This document shows, piece by piece, positions 1 through 10,173 of a DNA stretch of 64,000 nt. The stretch covers positions 2,307,057 to 2,371,056 of the forward strand of contig BCIH01000001.1 in the NCBI GenBank assembly GCA_002897115.2, given 5' to 3'. A program made the position numbers and the translations under genes. Source of the stretch: Prototheca cutis (Eukaryota > Chlorophyta > Trebouxiophyceae > Chlorellales > Chlorellaceae). A model generated the notes under the pieces. The model had not been told where the DNA came from. It saw only the letters and a list, made by a program, of their open reading frames with translations, and did not search any database. The number at the start of each line of letters is the position of its first letter. The first letter of the stretch is position 1.

Positions 1-1097
1 CTTTCGTTCCGGGTCGGGGCGGTACCCCAGCAGCTTGCGCTTGGCGCGCATCAGCGCGAAGAAGGTCACGAGCATCATCGAGAGCGCGCTGAACATGAGC
101 GCACCCATGCGCTGGCCCCGCGTGCGGGCCACGTAGATGGGCATGGTCTCCAGGTACTCGAGGTACCCGGGGTCAAGCCCATGCTGGCGTGCGCCGTGAA
201 GCAGCAGGCCCGCATAGCGCTTGCTGGGTAGAATGCGCCGGCCCTGAGCATGTGTGTGCGGGAAGTTAGTTTGCTTGATTGGAAGGCAGGCGTGTGTCTG
301 TGCTGCCTGATAAGTTCTTTTGGTCATTAGTATTGACGCTTTGCTGACTGCCATGGGCGTGGTTGCCATACGAAGCACCCTCCCCATCTTTCAAAAAAAG
401 GATAAAAATGGCGTCACCCCACCCACTCCCCCCACACACAAAGCAGCCTACATTATTGAAGTGCAGAGTGCGGGGTGAGGTGATGAGGGTGAAGGCTTGC
501 AGCTTGCGACCATCGTAGGCCTCGATGGTGACTTTGGCAATGGAGTAGTCGGCGTCGTCACACCCTGCGCCGCCCTCCGTCTCGCAAATGTACGCCCACT
601 GCGTGGCCGTCACGCGGTGCGCCACGCCGTGCACGCACACGGAGTTTGAAGTCTTGCATGTGAACGTCCGTGAGTGGCTCTTCGGCAACGGTGGTGACGT
701 GGTCTTGGTCGTGTAAGCGGTGGTGGCTGAGTCGGGACCATCCGCTGTGGGACTGCTGTCGCGGGTGGAATTGTCGTCGGCGGGACTGTCCGAGTCTCCT
801 CTATCATCGCTGGATCCATCGGCCTTGGCCCCATCCTCGGCAGCAGCACCCCCCGCGGCGGCGGAGAGTTCCTCTGGAGGCACGGGTTCTACGCTGGCCA
901 TGGCCGGCTCGCGATAGGGCAGGGCTGGCAGCGTAAAGGCGAGGCGGTAGCCCGGCAGCCGGGCGGGCACGCTCTCGGCAGCGTGCACCATCCGCCGGAC
1001 CCGAAACACCTCGTCGCACATGTTGCTGCCATAGGCAAAGTACCAGATGTCGGAGGGCTCGCCAAAGTGAACGGAGGGGCCATCGATGATGTGGATC
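1..1097 (-). CDS. Gamma-glutamylcyclotransferase-like protein with C-terminal membrane segment (partial)
   Basis: Seen: two joined exons, 1097-452 and 243-1, phase 0 across a GT-AG intron; the reading frame runs off the window at base 1. The first exon here holds the family signature YFAYGSNM near its start, followed by a 'PARLPGYRLAF' stretch. A low-complexity Ser/Asp/Thr insert of about 80 residues splits the domain, then comes a VHGVAHRVT segment. The last exon continues with ILPSKRYAGLL, typical of the family, and a hydrophobic stretch (ALMFSALSMMLVTFFALM) that looks like a transmembrane helix followed by Lys/Arg. Known: this fold (GGCT/AIG2-like) releases 5-oxoproline from gamma-glutamyl amines or peptides. 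Inferred: membrane-anchored cyclotransferase. The 5' exon with the start codon lies upstream of 1097 and could not be resolved; the acceptor at 1099-1098 requires two bases from it. Confidence 0.72.
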
Positions 1098-1824
1098 CTG
1101 CGAGCAAGGGGACAAGGATGCGTCAGTTTGATGGGGGGTGGCTGGGTTAAGTGGGGCCACCGCGCTTGTACCATTGTACCGGTCCGGTCTAGCACGACAA
1201 CGCCCGGCTAAACACAGGGGCCAGCCAGCTACGCACCCTGTTTTTTCTTCAAATTCGTTGATCGCCTCCTCAGCTGCCCTGTTTGTGGGAGTGAGGCACT
1301 CCTCTTCCGGGCCGCTGTGCGGCATGGCAGCGGGAGGGGTTTCCTTGGGTTGTCGCGCAGGAGAGAGGGGATGACCGGCGTTCGTGTCCGCCCAGGGAAT
1401 TGTAGCCTTGCGACCAAACTCCGATGCACAAATAATGATATTGCAATGCAGTCTAATCCTCGTGGAGGCGACACGCGCTCTGACATGCAAGGATCCCAGG
1501 CGTGCATTTACGTGTGTGGGGGGTCATCCCTTCCGTCATTTGGGCACACACCGCCGACTGCTGCTCCCCCAGGAAAAGCGAGTGCGACCTGCCCAACCAT
1601 GCATGTACCCACCGTGGCGGAATCCTTCCATCCTACTCGCGCACATCATTACTGCACTGCAATACATTGAATACATATAATTTGGCGTCCTTTTCTGGGA
1701 TTGTCATTATTTCAGGTGTGGTTGCGGGGAGTGCCGGTGTGGCAGGCGGTCACAGCGGCGAGCTTGCACTAGCTCTCCTGCGCCTATTCCCAACACAAGG
1801 TCCAGCCTCACTGGTTGATTCGAC

Positions 1825-2913
1825 ATGGCGGTCGAGTCTAGTACGTCCACGATTGGGTAAGAAGGTTTGCAGGACATCGAGCCGAGGCAACGCTGTTACC
1901 GGGCATGGCCCGCAATGGTCCGGCATGAAACCTGGGGGGCGTGGTACGGCCCTTGGCCCAGACCCTCCATGCAGGGACCCGACTCATTCTTTTCTTCCCA
2001 TCATCGTGCCTTTCCCAGATTCCAGCCAGACGAAAGCTACGTCCAAGCCAAGAGCGCGGTGGACGTGGGCGCACAGCTTGCAGCCGGCGGCGACGGGCAG
2101 CAGCTCTGGCTCATCCAGGTCCCACACCACGTGAGTCCCGAGAGGGGGATCATGGCCAGAACAGGGATGCTTGTAGGTGGTCGATGCTGTGCATGCGTGC
2201 GGCCGTGCCGCAGTGCATGGGATGGACGTGCGTTCGTCTGCTCGGGCCCGGGCCCATGGTCGATCCCTTCCCCCTTTCTTCCTGGCTGCCCTAGTTTCCT
2301 CTGGATGCGCGGGTGAGCTGGAGTGTGGAGCCCAGCACTGACATGGACAACCTGCATGCCACAGCCGAGGTGGCAGGTGCGTCGCTGAGAGGGTTTGGTT
2401 GGTCAGCTGTCGCGGTTGCAACTCCGGCATTTCCCTCCGAGCAGGCGCCACCCACTTTATACCACACACGCACACGCACACGCACACACACGCACACACA
2501 CACAACCAGGTCTGTCGTACGTACTGGAGGCCGAGCCTGGCTCGCGGCAGGTGTACGTGCCACCGGCAACGGCCAACGGTGCAGCACTGAGGATCGAGCG
2601 CACACTCAAGATCCGGCGCAGCACCAATGCCGAACTGGAATTTTGCGGGGGCAAGGGAGCCCCAGCGGAGAAGCGGCGGAAATGGGGGACCGACAAGGAA
2701 ATGACTGAACAGGTTTCATCAGTGCGCACAGAGCCAGAGGCGGCAGCGGTGCAGAAGGAAGAGGCCCAGGCGCCGGCCCGAACAGAAGGTGCAAAGGAAG
2801 GCCGCACGGACAAGGGGGACAAGCACAAGAAGGAGAAGAAGGAGAAGAAGGAGAAGAAGGAGAAAAGGCAGAAAAAGGAGAAGAAGGAAAAGAAGGAAAA
2901 GAAAGACAAGTGA
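1825..2913 (+). CDS. RNA polymerase I subunit RPA34-like protein
   Basis: Four exons (1825-1856, 2019-2130, 2295-2376, 2510-2913) join in phase to 209 residues. Seen: a compact N-terminal part with the motif QLWLIQVPHH followed by FPLDARV, then a long Lys/Glu-rich tail of repeated KEKK units ending at the stop. A short conserved part containing 'LWLI-x-x-P' plus a Lys-rich tail is the layout of the A34.5/CD3EAP family, which dimerises with A49 on RNA polymerase I and acts in the nucleolus. The start is the first ATG before a good donor (GG|GTAAGA). Intron 3 ends in a CA microsatellite directly before its acceptor. The assignment rests on one motif and general architecture, so another Lys-rich nucleolar protein is possible. 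Confidence 0.55.
2462..2504 (+). repeat. CA microsatellite at an intron 3' end
   Basis: Imperfect (AC/CG)n tract of about 43 bases immediately upstream of the CAG acceptor of the last RPA34-like intron, where a polypyrimidine tract would normally sit. Confidence 0.8.
2822..2910 (+). repeat. AAG/GAG hexamer-type repeat coding a Lys/Glu tail
   Basis: Purine-only run of repeated AAGGAG/AAGAAG units inside the last exon of the RPA34-like gene. It encodes the KEKK-repeat tail and has almost no pyrimidine on this strand, so it could form triplex or slipped structures. Confidence 0.85.
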
Positions 2914-2949
2914 TTATCCAACTGATGATGATATTGATCAATCAAACGA

Positions 2950-2954
2950 TGTAA
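2950..2954 (+). terminator. Candidate TGTAA polyadenylation signal
   Basis: TGTAA, the usual green-algal polyadenylation signal, lies 37 bases after the stop of the RPA34-like gene. Confidence 0.4.
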
Positions 2955-3192
2955 AAGCGGTTCTTGCTCGGTGTCTGTGTGCTTGGTGCCCAAGTGCGAA
3001 GGGCAGCCGCGGCCCTAAATTTAACCTTGACTGGTGCACAGCCATGCATTCCCCTCCAGGCCTCCAAAAAAGGGACGTTTCCCTGTGAGCAGACAATCGT
3101 GATACTCACGGACAAATATCATGTTGATGCATGAACACCACCAGGTGGCCCATCCCCGCGCTGGCGATTGCTGAGGCCCTGTCGCGGCAGCC

Positions 3193-5466
3193 ATGTTCTC
3201 CGGTGCGGTGAAGATAGCGGACGTCAGCGACTTCATCAATCCGTCGCAGGACTGCGTTGTGAGCATCCAGGGCAACTCTGCTCAACAACCCAGCAACAAG
3301 GAAGAGAATGTGCGAGTGGTGGTGGGAGGGCCGTGGCACCTGGGCCGCAAGTGTGTATGGAGGGGTGGAGATCTGGGGAGGTGCAGGGGTTGCTGAGGGG
3401 CATCGTTTTCTGGTGTGGAAAGTCTGATTCCCTTAACATACTCGCATGCAGGGGTCTCTGGTGCGCTTGCAGAAGAGTCGGAGGCGGGAGGAGACCTCCC
3501 CCCTGGCTCAGGTGGCTCAGCCCCCGGCACAGCCTCCGCCGGTGACCATCTCGCTGAACGACTGCCTGGCATGCTCGGGCTGCGTGACCACGGCCGAGAC
3601 GGTGCTGCTCCAGGCCCAGTCCACGTCCCAACTCGTGCAACGGCTGTCGGACGGGCGTAGCACGGTGGTGGTGACCCTGTCGCCGCAGTCGGTTGCGTCG
3701 CTGGCAGTGGCGGCGGGGGACTGCCCCGCCGCGACCCTGGAGCGCCGCCTGGCAGCCGTGCTCCGAGCCCTGGGCGTCCGCGCCGTGTTCTCCTCGGCCC
3801 CGGCCCGCGATCTGGCACTCATGGATGTCCAAGCTGAACTTGTCGAGCGCCTCCGGGGGCGGAGTGCGGGTCGGAAGCCGAAGGTGGATGTGGCAGGGCA
3901 GGGTGTTCCGGCGCTTGGAACAATGACGGGAAACATGCCGCCGACACCGGGGTCCAACACCATGGGGCCCCCATTTCTGCCCTTGCTAGCATCGGCGTGC
4001 CCCGGCTGGGTGTGCTACGCAGAGAAGACACATGGCTCCTGGGTGCTGCCACACCTGTCTCGGACGGCCTCGCCCCAGGCCATCGCCGGGCGCCTGCTCA
4101 AGCGCTGGTGGGCACCCGCCGCGGGTGTGGACTCGCCTGGCGAGCTCTTCCACTGTGCCATCATGCCCTGCTACGACAAGAAGCTCGAGGCCGCAAGGGC
4201 TGACTTTTTGGTGCTTGGTGAGTGTTGGTCCATGTGCATGTGCTTGCACCGCCGTCGCAGCAGGGGCATAACGCACCACACCACACTACACACAACACGC
4301 TGTTATCCACCACGCAGGCACGCAAACGCCTGAGACAGACTGCGTGCTGTCCACCGCCGAGCTGGCGGCGTTTCTGGAGGAGCAGGGTGTGGAGCTTGGG
4401 TCGCCGGTGCCCGGGGAGATCCAGCCCCTGGACGCGCTGCCGTGCTGCCCGGCGCGGAAGCTGGGTCATGAAAGGCAGCCAGCTGTGAGCGGGCATACTA
4501 CGCCCGCTGACCAAGGGTCTTGTTCAGACTCCGAGCAGCGGACGGCGGCATGGTGGAGCGGCCGGGCGGGCAGCTCCGGCGGCTACCTGGCAGCTGCGTA
4601 CGAGGCGGCTGCGCGGGAGCTGGGCCGGGGTCAAGGCGACGCTGCGCCCATGCAGCTCAAAACTGGCCGCAATGCAGGTTGATGGGTCTGGCATGTTGCG
4701 GTGCGGGAGAATGGACCTGCACGGTGTCAGGGACAAGGGTTGGCGCAGGGCGGGGCCCTGTACCGCCTGGGATGCATGGTACCAATCAGATGGCAAGAGC
4801 GAGGGCTGAAGCCTCTGGTGCGATATGGGTGGATGCACATCTCGCTCCAAAACCCTGAAACCTTCTGTTTATCGAAAAACAACGCAGACATTCAGGAGGT
4901 GACGCTGGAGGTGGAGGGCCGGCCCGTCTTTCGGGGGGCTCTGTGTTATGGCTTCCGGAACATCCAGGGTCTCGTGCGGCGGATGCGCCAGCGCACGTGT
5001 CCTTATGACTATGTTGAGGTCATGGCCTGTCCTTCGGGTAGGTGGTGGCGTGCGTGTCGTGGACATGGAGGTGGTGGCTTGAAGTTCACCCAAAAAAGGA
5101 CGACGACTCCACTGAGCAACATCCTACTTGCTTGTTTCTGCGTACAACATTGCCATTGTCGGGGCATCACCATTCGGGAGTCCTAATTCTGGGGAGAACA
5201 CTCTTCTTCATGCAGGCTGTCTGAATGGCGGCGGGCAGATTCGGCCGCGACCAGGCCAGTCGACGGCAGACCTCGTGGAGCTGGTGGAGACGAGGTATGG
5301 CCAGCTGGCAGCTGCTGCTCCCATGGCGCCAGATCTCGCCGTCAGCGGCATGGTGGTCGGGTTTCGGGAGGCGATGGGGCAGCAGCCGGGCTTAGCGGCG
5401 GAGATGCTGCACACTCAGTACCACCACGTGCAAAAGTCGACCGGAAGCGCCCTCAAGGACTGGTGA
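3193..5466 (+). CDS. NAR1: Cytosolic Fe-S cluster assembly factor NAR1 (iron-only hydrogenase-like)
   Basis: Five exons (3193-3309, about 3452-4217, 4318-4677, 4888-5037, 5216-5466) join in phase to about 547 residues. The N-terminus MFSGAVKIADVSDFINPSQ with Cys21 matches NAR1. CLACSGC (Cys77, 80, 83) completes the first 4Fe-4S site. The hydrogenase-like core has ACPGWVCYAEK, AIMPCYDKK, ETDCVLST, YGFRNIQ and VEVMACPSGCLNGGGQ, which supply the other cluster ligands. The protein ends in KDW; a C-terminal Trp is the known CIA targeting signal. Known role: it passes Fe-S clusters to the CIA targeting complex in the cytosol and nucleus and is not a hydrogen-producing enzyme. Uncertain: an in-frame alternative acceptor at 3473, and a possible unrecognised intron in 4460-4530, where the sequence before SSGGYL is unlike the family. 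Confidence 0.93.
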
Positions 5467-5608
5467 GGCGGCGACAGCGGTGGCTCAACGACACCGGGCC
5501 ACAGGTAACGGACCCCTCCCAAGCCGCGGATGCTCTCTTGTATGACTGAATGCATTCGTGATCTGTCGAATCTGAAAGACCGATTGAACAACAGGAGGGG
5601 CGCTACAT

Positions 5609-5613
5609 TTACA
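5609..5613 (-). terminator. Candidate TGTAA polyadenylation signal
   Basis: TGTAA on the minus strand, about 50 bases after the stop of the 84-residue gene; it supports that gene being real and transcribed in this direction. Confidence 0.4.
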
Positions 5614-5661
5614 AGACCATGTCTTCACACGAGTGCATGGAACCAGGAGCTAGGCGGTTAT

Positions 5662-5976
5662 TCACTTGCATCCCTTGCTGCCGCCAGTGGCCTTGGGCTG
5701 GGTGCCGGTCTGGCCAGCGGGAGCGTTGTAGTCACCAGCAGCCTGTCGGGGCGGGTGGTGGTATACTGCGAACGTCAGCGCGGTGATCGACACGGGGGCC
5801 CCAACCCCGAACCTGCCACGATCGCCACCATTGTCACGTGATCATACCGAACCGCAAACACGACAAGATCACAAATCGCCCATTGCCTGAGCCCTAGCGG
5901 GGAAACTTCCCTTGTCGATATATCCACCAGACTTGGCGGTGGCGCCCTGAGTACGTGAGGTTGCCTTGGACTCCAT
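5662..5976 (-). CDS. Small conserved-looking protein, 84 residues, unknown function
   Basis: Not recognised. Seen: exon 1 5976-5873 and exon 2 5812-5662, joined through a 60-base intron (GTGATC...GGCAG) that keeps frame and gives an uninterrupted 84-residue protein. Without splicing the reading frame stops at the exon junction. The N-terminal half is hydrophilic (MESKATSRTQGATAKSGG), the centre has one hydrophobic stretch (DLFGVGAPVSITALTFAVY) that could span a membrane, and the tail is Gly/Pro/Gln-rich ending in SKGCK. The composition change at the junction, the good splice signals and a TGTAA 50 bases downstream argue for a real gene. It converges on NAR1. A small single-pass organellar or membrane-complex protein is a guess only. 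Confidence 0.5.
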
Positions 5977-6856
5977 TGCGGGCCTGTCGTGCCTGCAGTT
6001 GGGCATATCCAGCGATGGTGTGTGATCACGGCCGGTGGCGGAGTCCGCCTCCCATACAGGCAACTCAAAGTCCTGGTTACCTGGATATTCGCTAATATGT
6101 TTTGGTGTGCTTCTGAAAATGGAATGTGCAGTCGCTATGTATGGTGCGACGGGCGACAATGTCTATTCCGATCCGACTGGCTCTGAGGAAAGAATGGCCC
6201 CATGCTAAGGCCCTTCAACCTAGGTGTGCAATTACACCTCAGCGTATCTGCATCTGCAACCAATGCGCTCCACACGATCGTGCCTCCCGACCTCGGCAAC
6301 GGCCACCGATGATGGCCGACGTCCGGCGTCGAGGTACTGCGGCGCTCACGACGACGGGAAACACCCTATGGAGTCGCTGATGTCGTTGCTGCTTTCAGGG
6401 TAACCCACAGCCATGCTGATATCATTAAGGCGCCTTGGATAAGGCATCATGCCAATCCTGGAGCCCTAAGGCGGCTAGTGAGATGGCTGTCCGTGCAGGA
6501 ACATTCATCTGCGAGTTGCCAGTCTGAAATAACTGGCTCGAACTCGAGCCCGCGCTCCCACAAGCCGCCGAGCCGCCAATGCTCTTGAATCCGCGGGTAC
6601 GTCCCGTCCATGGATAGTGTCAGGCCCAGTCATCGAAAGCATGCAAAATCGCGAGCAGGGGAAGGGCCCAGGACGACGATGACCCGGTTCGGTGTGGCGC
6701 CAGCACTGAGAGCGTTGCCTGGGTCAGCCATCGCAGCGCATGTCGACTGATATTTCCACATTTTGGAGCCGATGAATTGTTGGATCGAATAATAGCTACA
6801 ACCCGTCCACTTTGCAATCTCGAACCCGGGATTCCACGCCGCAAGTTGATGTGTAG
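5977..6856. other. Intergenic, no gene seen
   Basis: About 880 bases upstream of the 84-residue gene. Lower GC than the surrounding exons; only short chance reading frames without domain-like sequence. Confidence 0.5.
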
Positions 6857-7440
6857 TACGCAGGGCAACGCTCGAGATCCGTTGACTCCCATGTGAATAG
6901 GATGGGCATGTCTACCAAACAAAATGCCTGTTTCATCACATTCCCTGGGCGCATCGTTCAGAGGATGGGTTGGGTTCCTTCTTGGCAGCAGGACAGGTCA
7001 TGCAGGGAGCAGACGCCCGAGGTGGTGTGCCACGGACTGCTGCGCTGCACCAACGAGGAGTGCCAGCCCCCGAATGGCAAGCATCATCTCTGGAACAGAG
7101 ACTTGATGGCATGTCTGAACATGAGGCACATCGGGCAGGTCCCCTGCGGAAGACCGGCGAGCGGCCTCGGCGCTTCCAGCACCGCAGTGCTGATGAACGT
7201 ATATCCATCTATCATGGGGGATAATAGCCTTCCCAACTGGGGGTCGAAACCTCCAGGGCTCCTTCCCTCTCCCGGCAAGGGAAAGCAGCCCCGGAGGTGG
7301 TCCATCATTGAGGTGGTCCACCTTCCTATTGCCCTGCGGAGTGTGAAAAATTTCGGCCATCCGTGATGCCCAGCAGCCCCCGGGGTGATGTGACGCTGTT
7401 GCTGGCTGAGCTGGTTGCATTATTTTTGCCCTGCATGGTA
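6857..7440 (+). mobile_element. Terminal-inverted-repeat element, copy A, with TnpB/Fanzor-like C-terminal remnant
   Basis: Homologous along its length to copies B and C. The right end is TTTTTGCCCTGCATGGTA; the left end is an eroded version starting TACGCAGGGCAA. Inside, a reading frame encodes CHGLLRCTNEEC, then HHLWNRDLMACLNMRHI. This resembles the zinc ribbon and final RDxxAxxN catalytic motif of TnpB/Fanzor RNA-guided nucleases. The frame shifts soon after the motif (GQVPCGRP in place of the VQxLxKTGERP seen in copy C), so the copy is decayed. No upstream RuvC-like parts are present, so this is a non-autonomous deletion derivative. An identical 11-base repeat, TAGTACGCAGG, occurs at 6854-6864 and 7439-7449. 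Confidence 0.7.
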
Positions 7441-8180
7441 GTACGCAGGAATTATGGAGGATCTCGACACGGACGACAGCGAACCCTGCATGTTGCCCCC
7501 CGCGCCACCGGACGAGTCGACGACGATCGCTGGGAATATTCTGTGATATGTCGATGCAAGGTTGCAATGGCGTCACAGAGATCAGCTGCACCTATGATCA
7601 TTGGGCCCGACTGGGCTGCACTCAGTCGGCAACGCCTTGCATGGCCCTGGCCCAGCCGATGACCCATTCCACCCCCCGGCTCCATGGCATCGTGGACAAG
7701 GCCGTGTGCTAGGAATATTGTGGATGGCCAATGCGACCGACAAGGTGGCCTGCGCCGAGGGTGGAGGACGTGCCATGGGGTTTCCACTCATGCATGACTG
7801 GCGTGTTTGCTGCACAGTGACTTGGGGGGTACCTTTGGTGGCCCAGCCACTCGTTCCTATGCTGGTGTTACATGGATGGACAGCCATCTTTCCATTCCGA
7901 ATGGATGGTCAGAGTCTCGGCATGGAAGGTGTTTGGATCGTCTGTGACAAAGGACGTCAGTCAAGGGGAAATAGCACTCGAGCGTGACTGGGAAAAGCGG
8001 GGATGGGAGGGGGTTGGCAGATGGAAGCGGCGGCGGCTTGGCCTGAAAGGAGTGCCTGGCACTGCCTCGCCATGAAGCAGCGCAAGACCTCCCGACACGC
8101 ACAAGAGGCTTGCGCCCAGAGTGCAGCTCACGGGGCCGACCACTGATCAGCTCATCAAGCCTCAGCGAGAACACCATCTT
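7441..8180. other. Intergenic, one short acidic open frame
   Basis: Downstream flank of element A and 3' side of the PPPPES protein gene. Holds a 30-codon frame at 7454-7546 (MEDLDTDDSEPC...) described under findings; otherwise nothing recognisable. Confidence 0.4.
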
Positions 8181-9562
8181 CTAGCGGCGGCCGACAGCAC
8201 TGGGAGGAGGAGGAGGGGGGCTCTCCGGGGGCGGGGGGCTCTCCGGGGGCGGGGGGCTCTCTGGGGGTGGGGGCGAGGCCTCTGCGGAGCCAGTGGCGGT
8301 GTAGGTCGCGACACTTTCGGCGCGCGGGCCGGTTGCTGACGTGGCGTTGTAACCGCCGCTGTTGGGCGCAAGGGCAGTGACGTTTGTCTCGGACTGCATT
8401 ATGCAATGTATGTGGGGGTGGGGACGGTTGGGAGGGGAAGTTGTGGCATGAGTGTCGGAAGTGAGACTGAACAGCATATACACATGGGCCCTACCAAAGA
8501 ATGTGTGGGTGGGGGAAACAAACACGAGTCAGACGCAACCCCATCAGCAACACACTACACACGCACGTGAGCACCAGAGCTGTCGACACCGACGGAGCCC
8601 AGGGCGCCGGACTGAACGGTGCCTGGCACAGTGGAGGTGGCAGTGGCCTGACCGGTGGAGGTGGCAGAGCTGCCGTTGCCAGCGGCGGCCAGATTCACAA
8701 AGGACGAGGTCACCGCGGCGGTGAAGTTGGTGGCATTGGCCTGTGCAGCAAGATAGTGTGTGAAAGGTTTGGTGAGTAAATTGGCCGAACAGGGACCTGG
8801 TCGTCGTCGAGATGAGCCACCCCCCCCNCCCCCCACCCGCACACACACACACACAATGCACCTGGCCATTGGTGAAGCCGACGGTCTGGGCAGAGCCTGG
8901 GGTCACGGTGGAGGCCAGCGCGGTGCTAGAGGTGGGGTCCACGCCCACAGCCTGGGTACCGATCAGGCCGGTCGTGACGGCGTCGGAGGTGCCGAGGGCG
9001 CTGCCCTCCACGGTGGTGGCGTAGCCCAGGCCGGTGGCCCCGGCATTGGCGGTGCTCGCGACGAGGCTAGAGCCTGCGATACAAAGAAATATGAATGTTT
9101 CCGAGTCCACAAAGGGAGATTCCATGTCTTACATCCGCAAAAACACCGTGATGCCTCGACACCATCGTACCCGAGCTGGGCTCCGTGAAGGCGATGGTGG
9201 CGGAGTTGGACGTGGCTGTCCCGCTCGCCGTGCCGGAGGAGGCCGCCGAGAACGAAGCCAGAAGCTTCCTGTAGAATTCATTATAAAGCAAACCCCTGGG
9301 CATTTGGCGGTGAACGGTTGCTCCCCATGCAGGTCGACCTCGCTCAGCCATCCCCAAGGCAGGAACCTTAACATCGCACATGCACGCCCGACCCACAACT
9401 CCTCGGCGCCATTCCCGCTTAGGGAACCCCAACCCTACGGCTTTATGCCACAACAAGGGTAATAAGGCACTACTATGGCCTCGCGGCCCACCTGTTGGAG
9501 GCCTCGACCTGGCAGATCGCCAGGCCGAGCACAAGGAGCAGCGCAACGGCGTTCGTCCTCAT
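8181..9562 (-). CDS. Secreted Ser/Thr/Ala-rich, PPPPES-repeat (hydroxyproline-rich-type) protein
   Basis: Five exons (9562-9492, 9268-9171, 9073-8862, 8740-8567, 8393-8181) join in phase to 255 residues. Seen: an N-terminal signal peptide (MRTNAVALLLVLGLAICQVEA), a body almost wholly of Ala, Ser, Thr and Gly with N-glycosylation sequons (NAT, NFT, NGS, NVT), and a C-terminus of three ESPPPP units followed by SPPPPPPSAVGRR. No enzyme motif is visible. Known: Pro-rich Ser-Pro modules in algae are hydroxylated and arabinosylated in extensin/HRGP-type wall proteins. Inferred: extracellular matrix or wall-associated glycoprotein. Small blocks of similar composition encoded by separate exons suggest growth by exon repeat. 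The function is otherwise unknown. Confidence 0.7.
8208..8273 (-). repeat. 18-bp tandem repeat encoding PPPPES
   Basis: Three near-identical 18-base units (GGGGGCGGGGGGCTCTCC on the plus strand) code the PPPPES repeats of the secreted protein. Confidence 0.85.
8820..8856. repeat. C-run plus CA microsatellite with an N
   Basis: Intronic CCCCCCCNCCCCCC followed by (CA)n, just inside the donor of intron 3 of the PPPPES gene; in the sense direction it reads GT repeats then a G-run. Confidence 0.85.
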
Positions 9563-10173
9563 GGCCTGCGCAAACACAGTGCGTTACTGTGTGTTGAGAT
9601 GAGTCGAGCCCAGTCAAACCGTGCCCGTGTACATGAAAAAACTCCAAGTGTTATGAGAGTGAAAGTGGTTTTGTTTGCCCTCAGTGTGGGGGATACATGG
9701 CCGTCCGAATACCCATCGGAGGCGTCCTTGGATAAAGCTATCTTGCCCGTCCAGACCTCGACCACCCTTCCCCTTCTTTGAACATGCCCCAGAGAGTACG
9801 TTTGGCTGTTCTGATCATCGTTAAAAAATGATCGGGCTCCATAGAAAGTGCCGATGGGACACATCGCTTTGGCCCGGCGATGCGCAAGGGATGCAAGGCA
9901 AGGCAGCCAGGTGATGGTTCCTCCTACATGCCGCGCGTGGCAGAAGCAGTACACACGCGCACGTGATCAGCGGTTTACCATCAAAACGTGATGTGATGCC
10001 ATCCATTACAACAGTTTAGGGAAGTTCGACACAAGGACTGCGCGATGCATAAGGATGGTTCAGGCGCGGAGATGCCAGATCGCGGGGTCCCTCTTGTCCA
10101 AGTCATCGCTTGTGCGTGGATGCATAAACCGTAACATTGTCACGCAACGGCGAGGGAGACAGGACACTGTGCA
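9563..10173. other. Intergenic, no gene seen
   Basis: Between the 5' end of the PPPPES gene and the 3' end of POP1. No supported coding sequence. Confidence 0.5.
10006..10010 (-). terminator. Candidate TGTAA polyadenylation signal
   Basis: Minus-strand TGTAA about 165 bases beyond the POP1 stop. Confidence 0.3.

Noticed and set aside
804..1490. Long minus-strand frame overlapping the cyclotransferase gene
   Set aside because: It is an alternative frame over the GGCT-like exon; the YFAYGSNM frame is the real one.
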